Shown piece by piece: positions 6,163-14,240 of a DNA stretch of 17,537 nucleotides. The position numbers and the translations under genes are program-made. The stretch comes from Clostridia bacterium (GTDB lineage: Bacteria > Bacillota > Clostridia > Christensenellales > Borkfalkiaceae): positions 1 to 17,537 of the forward strand of contig JAFVRU010000071.1 of NCBI GenBank assembly GCA_017504065.1. Reading direction: 5' to 3'. Within the stretch, counting starts at the first letter, position 1. The number at the start of each line of letters is the position of its first letter. The notes beneath the pieces are model-generated. The model did not search any database, was not told where the DNA came from, and saw only the letters and a program-made list of their open reading frames with translations.

Positions 6163-8625
6163 TTATACTGTTTCCTTTAACCGTTGTTTGACAATCGGGG
6201 CAACTTCCGACCCATCTACCGTTTCGACGTACGCTTCGATCGTTTCCACTTGCATCAGCTCCCGCCAAAGTTTTATTTTCGTTTGGTTTTGTTCTTCTGC
6301 GCGCGTCAAAATATCCGTCGCGTGCGATTGCAGCTTTTGCAAACGGGTTTCCGACTTAAACCGCGCTTCCACGCAATACGTCTTTCCACCCACAAACGGG
6401 AACTTGATCGCCGCGCAATCGGTCAACCATTTCTTTACTGCAAGCTCCTGCCCGTCCACAAAGAGTTTGCACTCCCCGTCCCGTACGTTTTTGAAGCGAA
6501 TCCGCAGTTCTCTGTTTTGCGGCAGTACCGCGAAATTCCCTTGCGCGGTGATTTGCAGCGTTTGTACGCTTTCGCCGTTTTCTTCCGCATATTTCGCTTC
6601 GAACGTCGTCAACACCGAACCGTCTTCTCCGTCTTCGTATAACGTATACGCGTTATTCCCGCAATACGCCCAAATTTCCAAAGCTTCGGGATTCTTCACC
6701 GAGTTGCCTTTGTCTGCGGATAAGGGCAAAATTCCGCCCGCCTTTGCCAAAACAGGCAACGAGTCCAACGTCCGCAACATCGTGAGCTCTTTCCCGCTTT
6801 CGGGGATTTCGTAGCGCTCACCCGTAAAGATATCCGTCCACTCCCCTTCGGGCAGCCACGCTTTTACACGAGCAAATCCGTCGGGATAACTCTTTTGCGT
6901 AACGGGCGCGACCAACAGTTCGCTCCCGAAACGGTACTCGTTCTTATACGCGTAGGCTTGTGGCTGTTTCCACTCGTAATATAACGGCTCGATCAAAGCA
7001 ACGCCGTCTACGTTCGTACGGTAAGACGCCGTATACAGGTACGGAATGAGCCTGTGTCTGAACCGCAAAAACTTCTCCGCGATCAAGCCCGCGCCGTTGC
7101 CGTACATCCAAGGTTCTTTCGTCATGGTTTCGTCGCAAGCGCAATGCAAACGGTTGATCGGGCTGAACACGCCGTATTGAATCCCGCGCGCGTACAGTTC
7201 GTCCGACTTCTCCCCGAAATTATGCCCGCCGATGTCATGACTCCACCACGTATACCCGATATTGCTCGCCGTCGCCGTGAAGTAGGGCAAATACTCCAAC
7301 GTTTTCCAAGTCATCTCCGTATCCCCCGAAAATCCGATCGGATACCGATGCGAACCAACGCTCGCATAGCGGGATAAAATCAACCCCTGCGCGTGATTTT
7401 TCGCGTTGTCCAAATAATGATAATGGTTGAGCGACCAAAGCGGGTCGAACGCTTCAAATTGCTCCGCGCTTCCGAACTCGGCAAGGAGTTTCTTACTCCA
7501 AGGAATATCCTTTTGCTGCCAATCGATCCACCAGAACTCCACGCCGTCCGCTTCGTACGGCTTATGCGCGATCGAATAATACGCGTTGATGAACGTATCG
7601 TCCGTGAAATCGAACGCGACCTGTTTTTCCGTCGCAGGGTCTTGCCCGACCGCTCTCGCCATATCCGCGTAGCAAGCTTCCCACCAACGGAAGCCGTCCG
7701 CAGGGTGCAAATTCAGCGTGATTTTTAAATCCTTCGCTTGAATTTCTTGCAAAAACGCCTTGTAGTCGGGAAAGAGTTTTTGATTCCAAGTATATCCCGT
7801 CCAACAAGGAATCACTTCGGGCTCGCCGAGATATTCGGGCGAAAGTTTCCCGCTACCAGACAAATTGAGCTGCGGATCGTCGGAATCGGAATAATGCCAA
7901 TCCATATCGATCGTCGCGACCGTCAACGGGATCTCCCGTTCTTCGAACAGGTTGAGTATCCGCAAATATTCTTCGTCGGTGTATACGTGGTATCGACTCC
8001 ACCAATTCCCGAGCGCGTAACGGGGCAAGAGCGGCGGAGCGCCCGTAATTTGGTACAGAGCCCGTACCGCGCCGCGGTAATCGTCGCCGTAAGCGAATAC
8101 GTATTCGTCGCTACCGTCGCCTGTTTCGGGCAAGACGCGCCCATCTTCACTAAGCGACAGCGCGTTGCGATCGTCCAACACCGCCACGCCCGTTTTCGAG
8201 CATACGCCTTTCCCGAGCTGCAAACGGTACGTAATCAATTCTTCCGTCCAACGGTTGATATACGTACCCCCGTCGCACATATCGAGCGTTCGGTACGTGC
8301 CTAACAAATTGCCGTAATTGTCCAAGCGGATTTTGTTTCCGTCGAATTCCACGTACGCTTGACAACGGTTTTTGAATAACACGAGCTTACAAGCGCCCGT
8401 ATCGATGATCGCGTGGAACGCGTCCCCGCCGAGCGTAAACGTTTGTTTTTCCGCATTTCGAAACCATACGGTTTGCGTCGCCCGATCGCGGAATTTTTTT
8501 TGCGGGCTTTGTTCAATTCGGAAAAGCCGATCCCCTAAAACGGTAACGCGGTAATCCTGCCAATACACCACGTTTTCGGGATTTGCAAGCGGCAAAGTTT
8601 CTACAATCAAATGCTTGTCTAACAT
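6163..8625 (-). CDS. Glycoside hydrolase family 31 alpha-glycosidase
   Basis: An 820-residue retaining alpha-glycosidase of family GH31. An N-terminal beta-sandwich (to about residue 200) leads into the TIM barrel with DMDWHY (240-245). The likely nucleophile is Asp368 in WWIDWQQ, and the likely acid/base is Asp435 in GFSGDTEMTW, followed by WWSHDIGGHNFG (460-471). C-terminal beta domains extend to about 755. The last 65 residues look helical and charged, an addition I do not associate with the family. There is no signal peptide, so it should act inside the cell on imported oligosaccharides. Substrate (glucoside, xyloside or other) is not decidable. No sugar importer lies next to it. The ATG at 8625 has AGGAG eight bases upstream; a nearer out-of-frame ATG at 8630 stops after three codons. 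Own promoter and terminator. Confidence 0.93.
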   Translation of the reverse strand: MLDKHLIVETLPLANPENVVYWQDYRVTVLGDRLFRIEQSPQKKFRDRATQTVWFRNAEKQTFTLGGDAFHAIIDTGACKLVLFKNRCQAYVEFDGNKIRLDNYGNLLGTYRTLDMCDGGTYINRWTEELITYRLQLGKGVCSKTGVAVLDDRNALSLSEDGRVLPETGDGSDEYVFAYGDDYRGAVRALYQITGAPPLLPRYALGNWWSRYHVYTDEEYLRILNLFEEREIPLTVATIDMDWHYSDSDDPQLNLSGSGKLSPEYLGEPEVIPCWTGYTWNQKLFPDYKAFLQEIQAKDLKITLNLHPADGFRWWEACYADMARAVGQDPATEKQVAFDFTDDTFINAYYSIAHKPYEADGVEFWWIDWQQKDIPWSKKLLAEFGSAEQFEAFDPLWSLNHYHYLDNAKNHAQGLILSRYASVGSHRYPIGFSGDTEMTWKTLEYLPYFTATASNIGYTWWSHDIGGHNFGEKSDELYARGIQYGVFSPINRLHCACDETMTKEPWMYGNGAGLIAEKFLRFRHRLIPYLYTASYRTNVDGVALIEPLYYEWKQPQAYAYKNEYRFGSELLVAPVTQKSYPDGFARVKAWLPEGEWTDIFTGERYEIPESGKELTMLRTLDSLPVLAKAGGILPLSADKGNSVKNPEALEIWAYCGNNAYTLYEDGEDGSVLTTFEAKYAEENGESVQTLQITAQGNFAVLPQNRELRIRFKNVRDGECKLFVDGQELAVKKWLTDCAAIKFPFVGGKTYCVEARFKSETRLQKLQSHATDILTRAEEQNQTKIKLWRELMQVETIEAYVETVDGSEVAPIVKQRLKETV

Positions 8626-8649
8626 CTCATTTTCTCCTGCTTTCTCTGT

Positions 8650-8678
8650 ATTATATCACATTACTTTTGCTTTGTATA
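8650..8678 (-). promoter_or_regulatory. Promoter of the GH31 gene
   Basis: On the - strand: -35 TATACA (8673-8678, four of six consensus bases), a 17-bp spacer, and a perfect -10 TATAAT (8650-8655). The start codon follows 24 bp downstream. Confidence 0.75.
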
Positions 8679-8702
8679 TAGAAATTTTTACGAAAAATAT
8701 GG

Positions 8703-8719
8703 AAAATATACGTATTTTT
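8703..8719. promoter_or_regulatory. AT-rich palindrome upstream of the GH31 promoter
   Basis: A near-perfect palindrome centred on the TACGTA at 8709-8714, with A-T arms and one internal mismatch. It lies between the DUF1653 stop and the GH31 -35 box. It could be an operator for a sugar-responsive regulator or a weak end-of-operon hairpin. No other terminator for the arginine operon is visible here. Confidence 0.25.
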
Positions 8720-8726
8720 CATTTTG

Positions 8727-8942
8727 TTATTTATCTTCTATTTTCGTAAAGCGCACGTAACTTTTTCCGTCCCGCTCGACCGAGTCGTTCCACATAGAAA
8801 GGGGGCGAACCCAAACTTCGCCCGCCCCGTATAAAGCGCGGTATACGACCATTTCTTCTTGCGTTTCGGAATGTTTCCCAACATACAGCACTTCATATTC
8901 CCCGCCCTTAAAATGGCGGTATTTTCCTGTTTCGATTTTCAT
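8727..8942 (-). CDS. DUF1653 family protein
   Basis: A 71-residue soluble protein that looks like the DUF1653 family: GKYRHFKGGEYEVLYVGKHSE at the N-terminus (first 20 or so residues), then EEMVVYRALYG, EVWVRPLSMW and YVRFTKIED, matching the size and motif order I know for the family. Its function is unknown. The ATG at 8942 lies two bases after the argF stop, indicating translational coupling. An in-frame ATG at 8960 would overlap argF by 16 bases and add six residues not typical of the family. It is the last gene of the arginine operon, but members occur in many contexts, so a role in arginine metabolism is not implied. Confidence 0.88.
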   Translation of the reverse strand: MKIETGKYRHFKGGEYEVLYVGKHSETQEEMVVYRALYGAGEVWVRPLSMWNDSVERDGKSYVRFTKIEDK

Positions 8943-8944
8943 TG

Positions 8945-9850
8945 TCAATTCCCAAGGCATTTGACAAGCACCGCTTTTTGCGCGTGCAGCCGATTCTCCG
9001 CTTCGTCAAAAATTTCGTTTGCATGCGCTTCGAATACTTCCGCCGTGATTTCTTCTTCACGGTGCGCAGGCAAGCAATGCAATACCATCGCTTTGTCGTT
9101 TGCAACTTTCATAACTTCCGCATTGATTTGATAGCCCTTGAAAACTTTCTTACGTTCCGCAGCTTCCGCTTCCTGACCCATCGAAGCCCAAACGTCGGTG
9201 TAGAGCACGTCCGCGCCCGCCGCAGCTTCCAACACGTTGTCCGTGCAGGTGAATTTCCCGTTCTCCGCCGCCCATTGCATAATTTCCGCGTCGGGACGGT
9301 AGCCTTCGGGGCAAGCCACCGAAACTTCCATACCCATTTTGATCCCGCCGACGATCAAGGAGTTCGTCATATTGTTCCCGTCGCCGATATAGCAAAGCTT
9401 ATTGCCCTTAATCGAGCCCTTATATTCCCGAATGGTCATCAAATCCGCAAGCACTTGGCAGGGATGACAGTAATCGGTGAGTCCGTTGATGACGGGGATC
9501 GAGCCGTATTTTGCCAAGTCTTCCACTTCCTTTTGCGCGAACGTACGGATCATGATTCCGTCGAGATAGCGCGAAAGCACGCGCGCCGTGTCTTCCACGG
9601 GTTCGCCACGACCAATTTGTAAATCGCGGGAGCTTAAAAACAGCGCCGAACCGCCGAGATCGTACATACCCACTTCGAACGAAACACGGGTACGGGTGGA
9701 CGATTTTTCAAAGATCATACCCAGCGTTTTCCCCGCCAAAAGATGGTGTTTCATTCCGTTCTTTTTCTCATACTTTAATTGATCGGCAAGGTTCAAAATT
9801 TCGTTGATTTCCTTTTCCGACAAATCCATCAACTTCAATAAATGTTTCAT
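8945..9850 (-). CDS. argF: Ornithine carbamoyltransferase
   Basis: Catalyses ornithine plus carbamoyl phosphate to citrulline, in the cytoplasm and as a trimer in the family. The 301-residue protein has the carbamoyl phosphate motif SSTRTR (50-55), HPCQ (129-132), the ornithine-binding loop DVWASMGQE (219-227) and HCLPAHR (258-264), all intact. The start at 9850 begins MKHLLKLMDLSEKEI, the normal family start. Its ATG overlaps the argD stop as ATGA. An in-frame ATG at 9901 would add 17 residues inside argD and is less likely. The gene could in principle encode a catabolic enzyme, but its place after argCJBD supports the biosynthetic role. No carAB is present here, so carbamoyl phosphate must come from elsewhere. 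Confidence 0.97.
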   Translation of the reverse strand: MKHLLKLMDLSEKEINEILNLADQLKYEKKNGMKHHLLAGKTLGMIFEKSSTRTRVSFEVGMYDLGGSALFLSSRDLQIGRGEPVEDTARVLSRYLDGIMIRTFAQKEVEDLAKYGSIPVINGLTDYCHPCQVLADLMTIREYKGSIKGNKLCYIGDGNNMTNSLIVGGIKMGMEVSVACPEGYRPDAEIMQWAAENGKFTCTDNVLEAAAGADVLYTDVWASMGQEAEAAERKKVFKGYQINAEVMKVANDKAMVLHCLPAHREEEITAEVFEAHANEIFDEAENRLHAQKAVLVKCLGN

Positions 9851-11010
9851 TTTGCGCACACTTCCTTTAAAATTTCTATTGCTTTTTCCAAGAGTTCCCA
9901 AGGGATATTCAACGCGGGCAACAGCCGCACTTTATTTTTCGCTTTGATTACCAAAACGCCCTGTTCCATACATTCCGCAATCACCGCCGACGCGTCGCGT
10001 TCGCATTCCACGCCGAGCATGAGCCCCATGCCCGTTACCGCTTTCACGCCTTTCGCGCCCGTGAGCGCATGAACAATATATTCGCTCTTTTTCCGAACTT
10101 CGGCAAGCAGCGTTTCGTCGATTTTGCTCAAAACGTAATTCGCGCCCGCCGCGCAAACGGGATTCCCGCCGAACGTCGAGCCGTTCAAGCCCGCCGTGAA
10201 CAACCCCGCGGCTTTTGCCCCGAGCAGCGTCGCGCCGATCGGCAATCCGCCGCCCAAGCCTTTCGCCGTCGTTACGACGTCGGGTTGAATCCCGAACTGT
10301 TCGAACGCGTACAACGTGCCCGTTCTGCCGTTCCCCGTTTGTACTTCGTCGATCATGAGCAGCAAATTCTCCTTTTTTGCGAGCTCCGCAACCGCTTGTA
10401 CGTACGCCTTGTCGAGCGCCATCACTCCGCCTTCGCCTTGTACGAGCTCGAGCATGACCGCGCAGCATTTATGCGTATTTACCAGCGTTTGCAGGGCTTC
10501 GAGATCGTTCGCAGTCGCATGCACGAACCCGTCGGTCATCGGCGTAAAATGTTCGTGGAAAACATCCTGACCCGTTGCGGAAAGGGTGGTGATCGTTCTG
10601 CCGTGGAAACTGTTTTTCAGGGTTACGATCGTGGAATATTCCTTACCCTTTTGCACTTCGCCGTATTTTCTACCCGCTTTGATCGCGCATTCGTTGGCTT
10701 CCGCGCCGGAGTTAGAAAAGAACACCTTTTCCATGCCCGTACGCTTGCAAAGCGTTTCCGCCAAGCGCGCGCAGGGCGCGCTATAATACAAATTCGACGT
10801 ATGTTGGATTTGATCGAGCTGCGCTACGACCGCCTGTTTCCAACCTTCGTCGCCAATCCCCAAACCGTTGACCGCAATCCCCGTGCCGAGATCAATATAT
10901 TCTTTTCCGTCTGCGTCGTATACGAGCGAGCCTTTACCCCGTACAAGCTCTACGGGAAACCGCGCGTACGTGTTCGCGACGAACTGTTTATCCAACGCAA
11001 TAATATCCAT
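9847..11010 (-). CDS. argD: Acetylornithine aminotransferase
   Basis: A PLP-dependent class III aminotransferase that converts N-acetylglutamate semialdehyde and glutamate to N-acetylornithine and 2-oxoglutarate. The 387 residues match the family length. Visible are the SNSGAEANECAIK cofactor phosphate region (99-111), FHGRT (135-139), DEVQTGNGRTG with Asp221 contacting the PLP ring nitrogen, and the PLP lysine Lys250 in TTAKGLGGGLPIGA. Related enzymes act on succinylornithine or 4-aminobutyrate, but the neighbours argB and argF settle the assignment. It has an AAGGA ribosome site, a 14-bp gap after argB and a 4-bp overlap with argF. Confidence 0.96.
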   Translation of the reverse strand: MDIIALDKQFVANTYARFPVELVRGKGSLVYDADGKEYIDLGTGIAVNGLGIGDEGWKQAVVAQLDQIQHTSNLYYSAPCARLAETLCKRTGMEKVFFSNSGAEANECAIKAGRKYGEVQKGKEYSTIVTLKNSFHGRTITTLSATGQDVFHEHFTPMTDGFVHATANDLEALQTLVNTHKCCAVMLELVQGEGGVMALDKAYVQAVAELAKKENLLLMIDEVQTGNGRTGTLYAFEQFGIQPDVVTTAKGLGGGLPIGATLLGAKAAGLFTAGLNGSTFGGNPVCAAGANYVLSKIDETLLAEVRKKSEYIVHALTGAKGVKAVTGMGLMLGVECERDASAVIAECMEQGVLVIKAKNKVRLLPALNIPWELLEKAIEILKEVCAK

Positions 11011-11024
11011 AACTTTTTCCTTGA

Positions 11025-11903
11025 TTAAATGTGGTTGCCCGATACGAACATCGTACCAATCCCTTCGTCCGTCAGCGTTTCGATCAGAATCGAATGCGGC
11101 ACTCTACCGTCGATGATAAAGACTTTATGTACGCCGCGACGGATCGCTTCGATACAGCAGTTGATTTTCGGGATCATGCCCCCGCTGATCACGCCGTCCT
11201 TGATGAGTTTGGGCGCGTCACTCACGTAGACCTTGGAAATGAGCGTAGACGGATCGTCTTTGTCCTTGAGCAATCCCGGCGTGTCCGTCATCGAGATCAA
11301 ACATTCCGCTTTGAGTTCTCCTGCGAGCCGAGCCGCTACCGTGTCGGCGTTGATGTTATATACGTTCCCGTCCGCGTCGCAACCGACGGTGGAAATTACG
11401 GGAATGTAGCCCGTTTTCAAAACGTCCAACACAACGTCCACGTTGACTTCCGTAACGTCCCCGACGTAGCCGAGCCGTTCATCCGCGACTTTGGCTTGTA
11501 CCATGTGCCCGTCGATTCCGCAGAGCCCGACGGCTTTCCCGCCTTTGCGCTGCAACAGGTTCACCAGATTTTTATTCACTTTCCCTGCAAGCACCATTTG
11601 CACGATTTCGACCGTTTCTTTGTCCGTTACGCGCAAGCCGTCCACGAACTCCGATTCCTTCCCGACTTTCGTCAGCATTTCGGTAATTTCCGGACCGCCG
11701 CCGTGGACGAGCACGACTTTTACGCCGATCAAGGACAGGAGTACGATATCCCCCATCACGGCTTCTTTCAGTTCTTCGTTGATCATCGCGTTACCGCCGT
11801 ATTTGACGACGACGATCGTATCCGTATATTTTTGGATATACGGCAACGCCTGCGTCAATACTTCCGCTTTTTGTTCCATTGTCAAAACGATTTTTTCTTT
11901 CAT
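11025..11903 (-). CDS. argB: Acetylglutamate kinase
   Basis: Phosphorylates N-acetylglutamate with ATP, the usual control step of the pathway. The 292-residue amino acid kinase shows VVVKYGGNAM with Lys34, LVHGGGPEI (65-73), and the ATP-site region SMTDTPGLLKDKDDP. The N-terminal segment of about 28 residues before VVVKYGG is predicted helical. In this family such an N-terminal helix marks arginine-inhibited hexameric enzymes, so feedback inhibition by arginine is a reasonable inference. It also fits the cyclic pathway implied by argJ. AAGGGG lies seven bases before the ATG; the gap from argJ is 13 bp. Confidence 0.97.
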   Translation of the reverse strand: MKEKIVLTMEQKAEVLTQALPYIQKYTDTIVVVKYGGNAMINEELKEAVMGDIVLLSLIGVKVVLVHGGGPEITEMLTKVGKESEFVDGLRVTDKETVEIVQMVLAGKVNKNLVNLLQRKGGKAVGLCGIDGHMVQAKVADERLGYVGDVTEVNVDVVLDVLKTGYIPVISTVGCDADGNVYNINADTVAARLAGELKAECLISMTDTPGLLKDKDDPSTLISKVYVSDAPKLIKDGVISGGMIPKINCCIEAIRRGVHKVFIIDGRVPHSILIETLTDEGIGTMFVSGNHI

Positions 11904-11916
11904 GGTATACCCCTTA

Positions 11917-13131
11917 TTAAGTACGGTAATCCCCGTTGATCTTTACGTAATCGTAAGTCAAATCACAGCCCCAAGCCGTCGCTTTCCCGTCGCCGTCGCC
12001 GAGCGTGATCAAGACTTCAATTTCCGATTCCGTCAAAACGGCTTTGGCGGTTTCTTCGGAGAAGTCTACGCCCGCGCCGTTTTCGCATACGACGACCGAG
12101 CCCGCTTTCGAGCGGAAGCATACGCCGACTTTTTTTACGTCTACGTCCGCGCCGCTATACCCGATCGCGCAAAGCGCGCGTCCCCAATTCGCGTCCGCGC
12201 CGAACATCGCCGCTTTAAAAAGGGACGAACAAATCACCGATTTTGCAACCGTCCGCGCCGCCAAAACGTCTTTCGCGCCGCATACCTTGCATTCAAGCAA
12301 TTTCGTCGCGCCTTCGCCGTCTGCTGCGATCTTCCGACAAAGATCGCTCGTTACCGCGTGCAAAGCTTTGCAAAACGCGTCGAACTCCGCGCCTTCGCAC
12401 GTGATTTCCGCATTCCCCGCTTGCCCGTTTGCAAGCACCGAAACCATGTCGTTCGTAGACGTATCCCCGTCTACGCTGATCATGTTAAACGAATCCTTCA
12501 CGTCTTCGGACAATGCCTTTTGTAACATTTGCGCAGAAATCGCGCAGTCCGTCGTTACGAATACGAGCATCGTCGCCATATTCGGGTGAATCATACCGCT
12601 ACCCTTGGCGATCCCGCCGATACGGCAAGTCTTTCCGCCGACTTGGAATTCGAACGCGATCTCTTTCGCTTTAAGATCGGTCGTCATAATCCCTTCGCAC
12701 GCGTAATCGCTATGCGCGCCGAGCCCTTCGACAAGCGCGGGAATCCCGTTTGCGATCGGCGTAATATCGAGCGGCTGCCCGATGACTCCCGTCGAAGCGA
12801 CTACCACGTCTTTTGCGTCGATTCCGAGCTCCTTTGCGAGCAAATCGCACATTTTTTCCGCGATCTCGATTCCGTTCGCGTTGCAGGTATTCGCATTCCC
12901 GCTGTTACAGATGACCGCTTGCGCTTTCCCGTCCGAAATATTTTGTTTGGTTACGGTAAGCGGCGCGCCCTTGACCAAGTTTTGGGTATATACCGCCGCC
13001 GCAGTCGCGGGCGTTGCGCTGTATACGAGCGCCAAATCCCGCTTGGTTTTATTTTTACGGATTCCGCAATGCACGCCGTTTGCCGTAAAGCCTTTTGCGG
13101 CGCATACGCCGCCTTGTACTTGTTGTAACAT
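11917..13131 (-). CDS. argJ: Bifunctional glutamate N-acetyltransferase / ornithine acetyltransferase
   Basis: Transfers acetyl from N-acetylornithine to glutamate, making ornithine and regenerating acetylglutamate. Bifunctional members also use acetyl-CoA, which sequence alone cannot confirm here. The precursor self-cleaves before a nucleophilic threonine in the motif KGSGMIHPNMATML, here Thr187. Other visible motifs are AVICNSGNANTCN near the N-terminus and DGEGATKLLE in the C-terminal half. I use the ATG at 13131 (404 residues), giving MLQQVQGGVCAAKGF, the typical start, with GGAG about nine bases upstream. A GTG five codons earlier (13146) is possible but less typical. Its presence means the operon runs the economical cyclic route and needs no argE. 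Confidence 0.96.
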   Translation of the reverse strand: MLQQVQGGVCAAKGFTANGVHCGIRKNKTKRDLALVYSATPATAAAVYTQNLVKGAPLTVTKQNISDGKAQAVICNSGNANTCNANGIEIAEKMCDLLAKELGIDAKDVVVASTGVIGQPLDITPIANGIPALVEGLGAHSDYACEGIMTTDLKAKEIAFEFQVGGKTCRIGGIAKGSGMIHPNMATMLVFVTTDCAISAQMLQKALSEDVKDSFNMISVDGDTSTNDMVSVLANGQAGNAEITCEGAEFDAFCKALHAVTSDLCRKIAADGEGATKLLECKVCGAKDVLAARTVAKSVICSSLFKAAMFGADANWGRALCAIGYSGADVDVKKVGVCFRSKAGSVVVCENGAGVDFSEETAKAVLTESEIEVLITLGDGDGKATAWGCDLTYDYVKINGDYRT

Positions 13132-13160
13132 CTTCCTATTCTCCACTTCTTCTTTCCGTA

Positions 13161-14090
13161 TTATAAGAGCAAGCCTTCTTTACGGTTTGCTCCGATTTTC
13201 AAGTTCATACACTCGATCGCCGCGCCCGAAGCGCCTTTGCCGAGATTGTCGTATGCGGCGAGCAACAAAATCCGTTCGTCGTTCCCCGCTACTCCGATTT
13301 GCATACCGTCTTTTGCGTACAGCGCTTTCCCCGACAAGAACCCGTTCTCGTCCACGTTTTCCACGTAGCGCACGATCTCGCCTTGGTATTTTTCTCGGTA
13401 GAGTTTTTTAATATCTTCCGCCGAGCCGCCTGCAAGCTGACTTTTAAACAGGGGTACGGTTACCGCCATACCGCTGTAAAAATCGGAAACGATCGGGCAA
13501 AAAATCGGTTCTCCGTCCAAGCCCGTGATCGCTTTCATTTCCTTTAAATGCTTATGCTGTTGCGTGAGCGCGTACTGCCGCGGCGCGTCCAAAAGCGGAT
13601 TTCGCTCCGCCGCTTCGTATTCCGCGATCATCTTCTTCCCGCCGCCGCTGTAACCCGTTACCGAATGACAGGTGAGCAACGCGGTTTTCTCCAAAATCCC
13701 CGCTTCGATCAAGGGATAGACGAGCGCGATAAACCCGCTTGCATGACAGCCCGGCACAGCGATTCGGTTGGAGTTTAACAGCTTTTCTTCAAACGCCGCC
13801 GAAAGCTCGGGAAATCCGTACGCCCATTCGGGGAGCGTTCTATGCGCCGTGGACGCGTCAATGACCGTAACGCTCGGCGTTTCGATCATCGAAACCGCTT
13901 CTCTCGCAGCGTCGTCGGGCAAGCACAAAAACGCTACGTCCACGCTGTTCAAGGCTTCCTTTCGGGCTTGCGCGTCTTTTCTATACGCTTCGGGCAGCGT
14001 AACGATCTCCAAATCCTTGCGCGCGGAAAGCCGTTCGTAAATCCGAAGCCCCGTCGTACCTGCGCTGCCGTCAATAAATACTTTTTTCAT
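13161..14090 (-). CDS. argC: N-acetyl-gamma-glutamyl-phosphate reductase (short, type 2)
   Basis: NADPH-dependent reduction of acetylglutamyl phosphate to the semialdehyde. The protein has 309 residues and belongs to the shorter type 2 branch rather than the roughly 345-residue type 1 form usual in Bacillus. It has a nucleotide-binding start KVFIDGSAGTTGLRIYERL (3-21), the catalytic Cys115 in AVPGCHASGF, a conserved glycine-rich HSVTGYSGGGKKM (142-154), and QHKHLKEM with the active-site histidine near 179-181. The ATG at 14090 lies 21 bases after the small ORF stop. An AGAAAGG is very close to the start codon, so this ribosome site is not ideal, and translation may depend on the ORF before it. 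Confidence 0.95.
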   Translation of the reverse strand: MKKVFIDGSAGTTGLRIYERLSARKDLEIVTLPEAYRKDAQARKEALNSVDVAFLCLPDDAAREAVSMIETPSVTVIDASTAHRTLPEWAYGFPELSAAFEEKLLNSNRIAVPGCHASGFIALVYPLIEAGILEKTALLTCHSVTGYSGGGKKMIAEYEAAERNPLLDAPRQYALTQQHKHLKEMKAITGLDGEPIFCPIVSDFYSGMAVTVPLFKSQLAGGSAEDIKKLYREKYQGEIVRYVENVDENGFLSGKALYAKDGMQIGVAGNDERILLLAAYDNLGKGASGAAIECMNLKIGANRKEGLLL

Positions 14091-14111
14091 ACCTTTCTTT
14101 GTTCCGTTTCC

Positions 14112-14219
14112 TTAATAATTGTCCGTCCACATACCGTCGTCTTCCTGATCCACAAAGGACGCGCGAACCAAATCGTCGCACGGAAGAATGGTAAGTAACG
14201 GTTTCCGATATTCTTTCAT
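14112..14219 (-). CDS. Small 35-residue ORF between argH and argC, unknown function
   Basis: I do not recognise a characterised family. The ORF begins 21 bases after the argH stop, has the strong ribosome site AGGGGG about six bases before its ATG, and ends 21 bases before argC. The peptide starts MKEYRKPLLTIL, has a single Cys14, and ends in an acidic tail, DDGMWTDNY. It has no signal peptide or membrane segment. By eye the start (MK-x-Y-x-KP-x-L) and acidic tail recall short, poorly studied proteins common in Clostridia, some of which could be peptide precursors; this is memory-based and untested. It is not an arginine leader peptide, having only two arginines. It could also simply couple argC translation to argH. 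The RBS and spacing make it likely translated. Confidence 0.6.
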   Translation of the reverse strand: MKEYRKPLLTILPCDDLVRASFVDQEDDGMWTDNY

Positions 14220-14240
14220 TTTTATACCCCCTGCTTTCGC

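Noticed and set aside
5990..6268. Longer N-terminus for the ABC exporter reaching into GH31
   Set aside because: The extension spans the GH31 stop and terminator and a perfect promoter at 6062-6090, and the added residues resemble nothing; 5989 has the ribosome site.
9851..9901. Upstream in-frame ATG for argF
   Set aside because: It lies inside argD and adds 17 atypical residues; the ATGA overlap start gives the normal family N-terminus.
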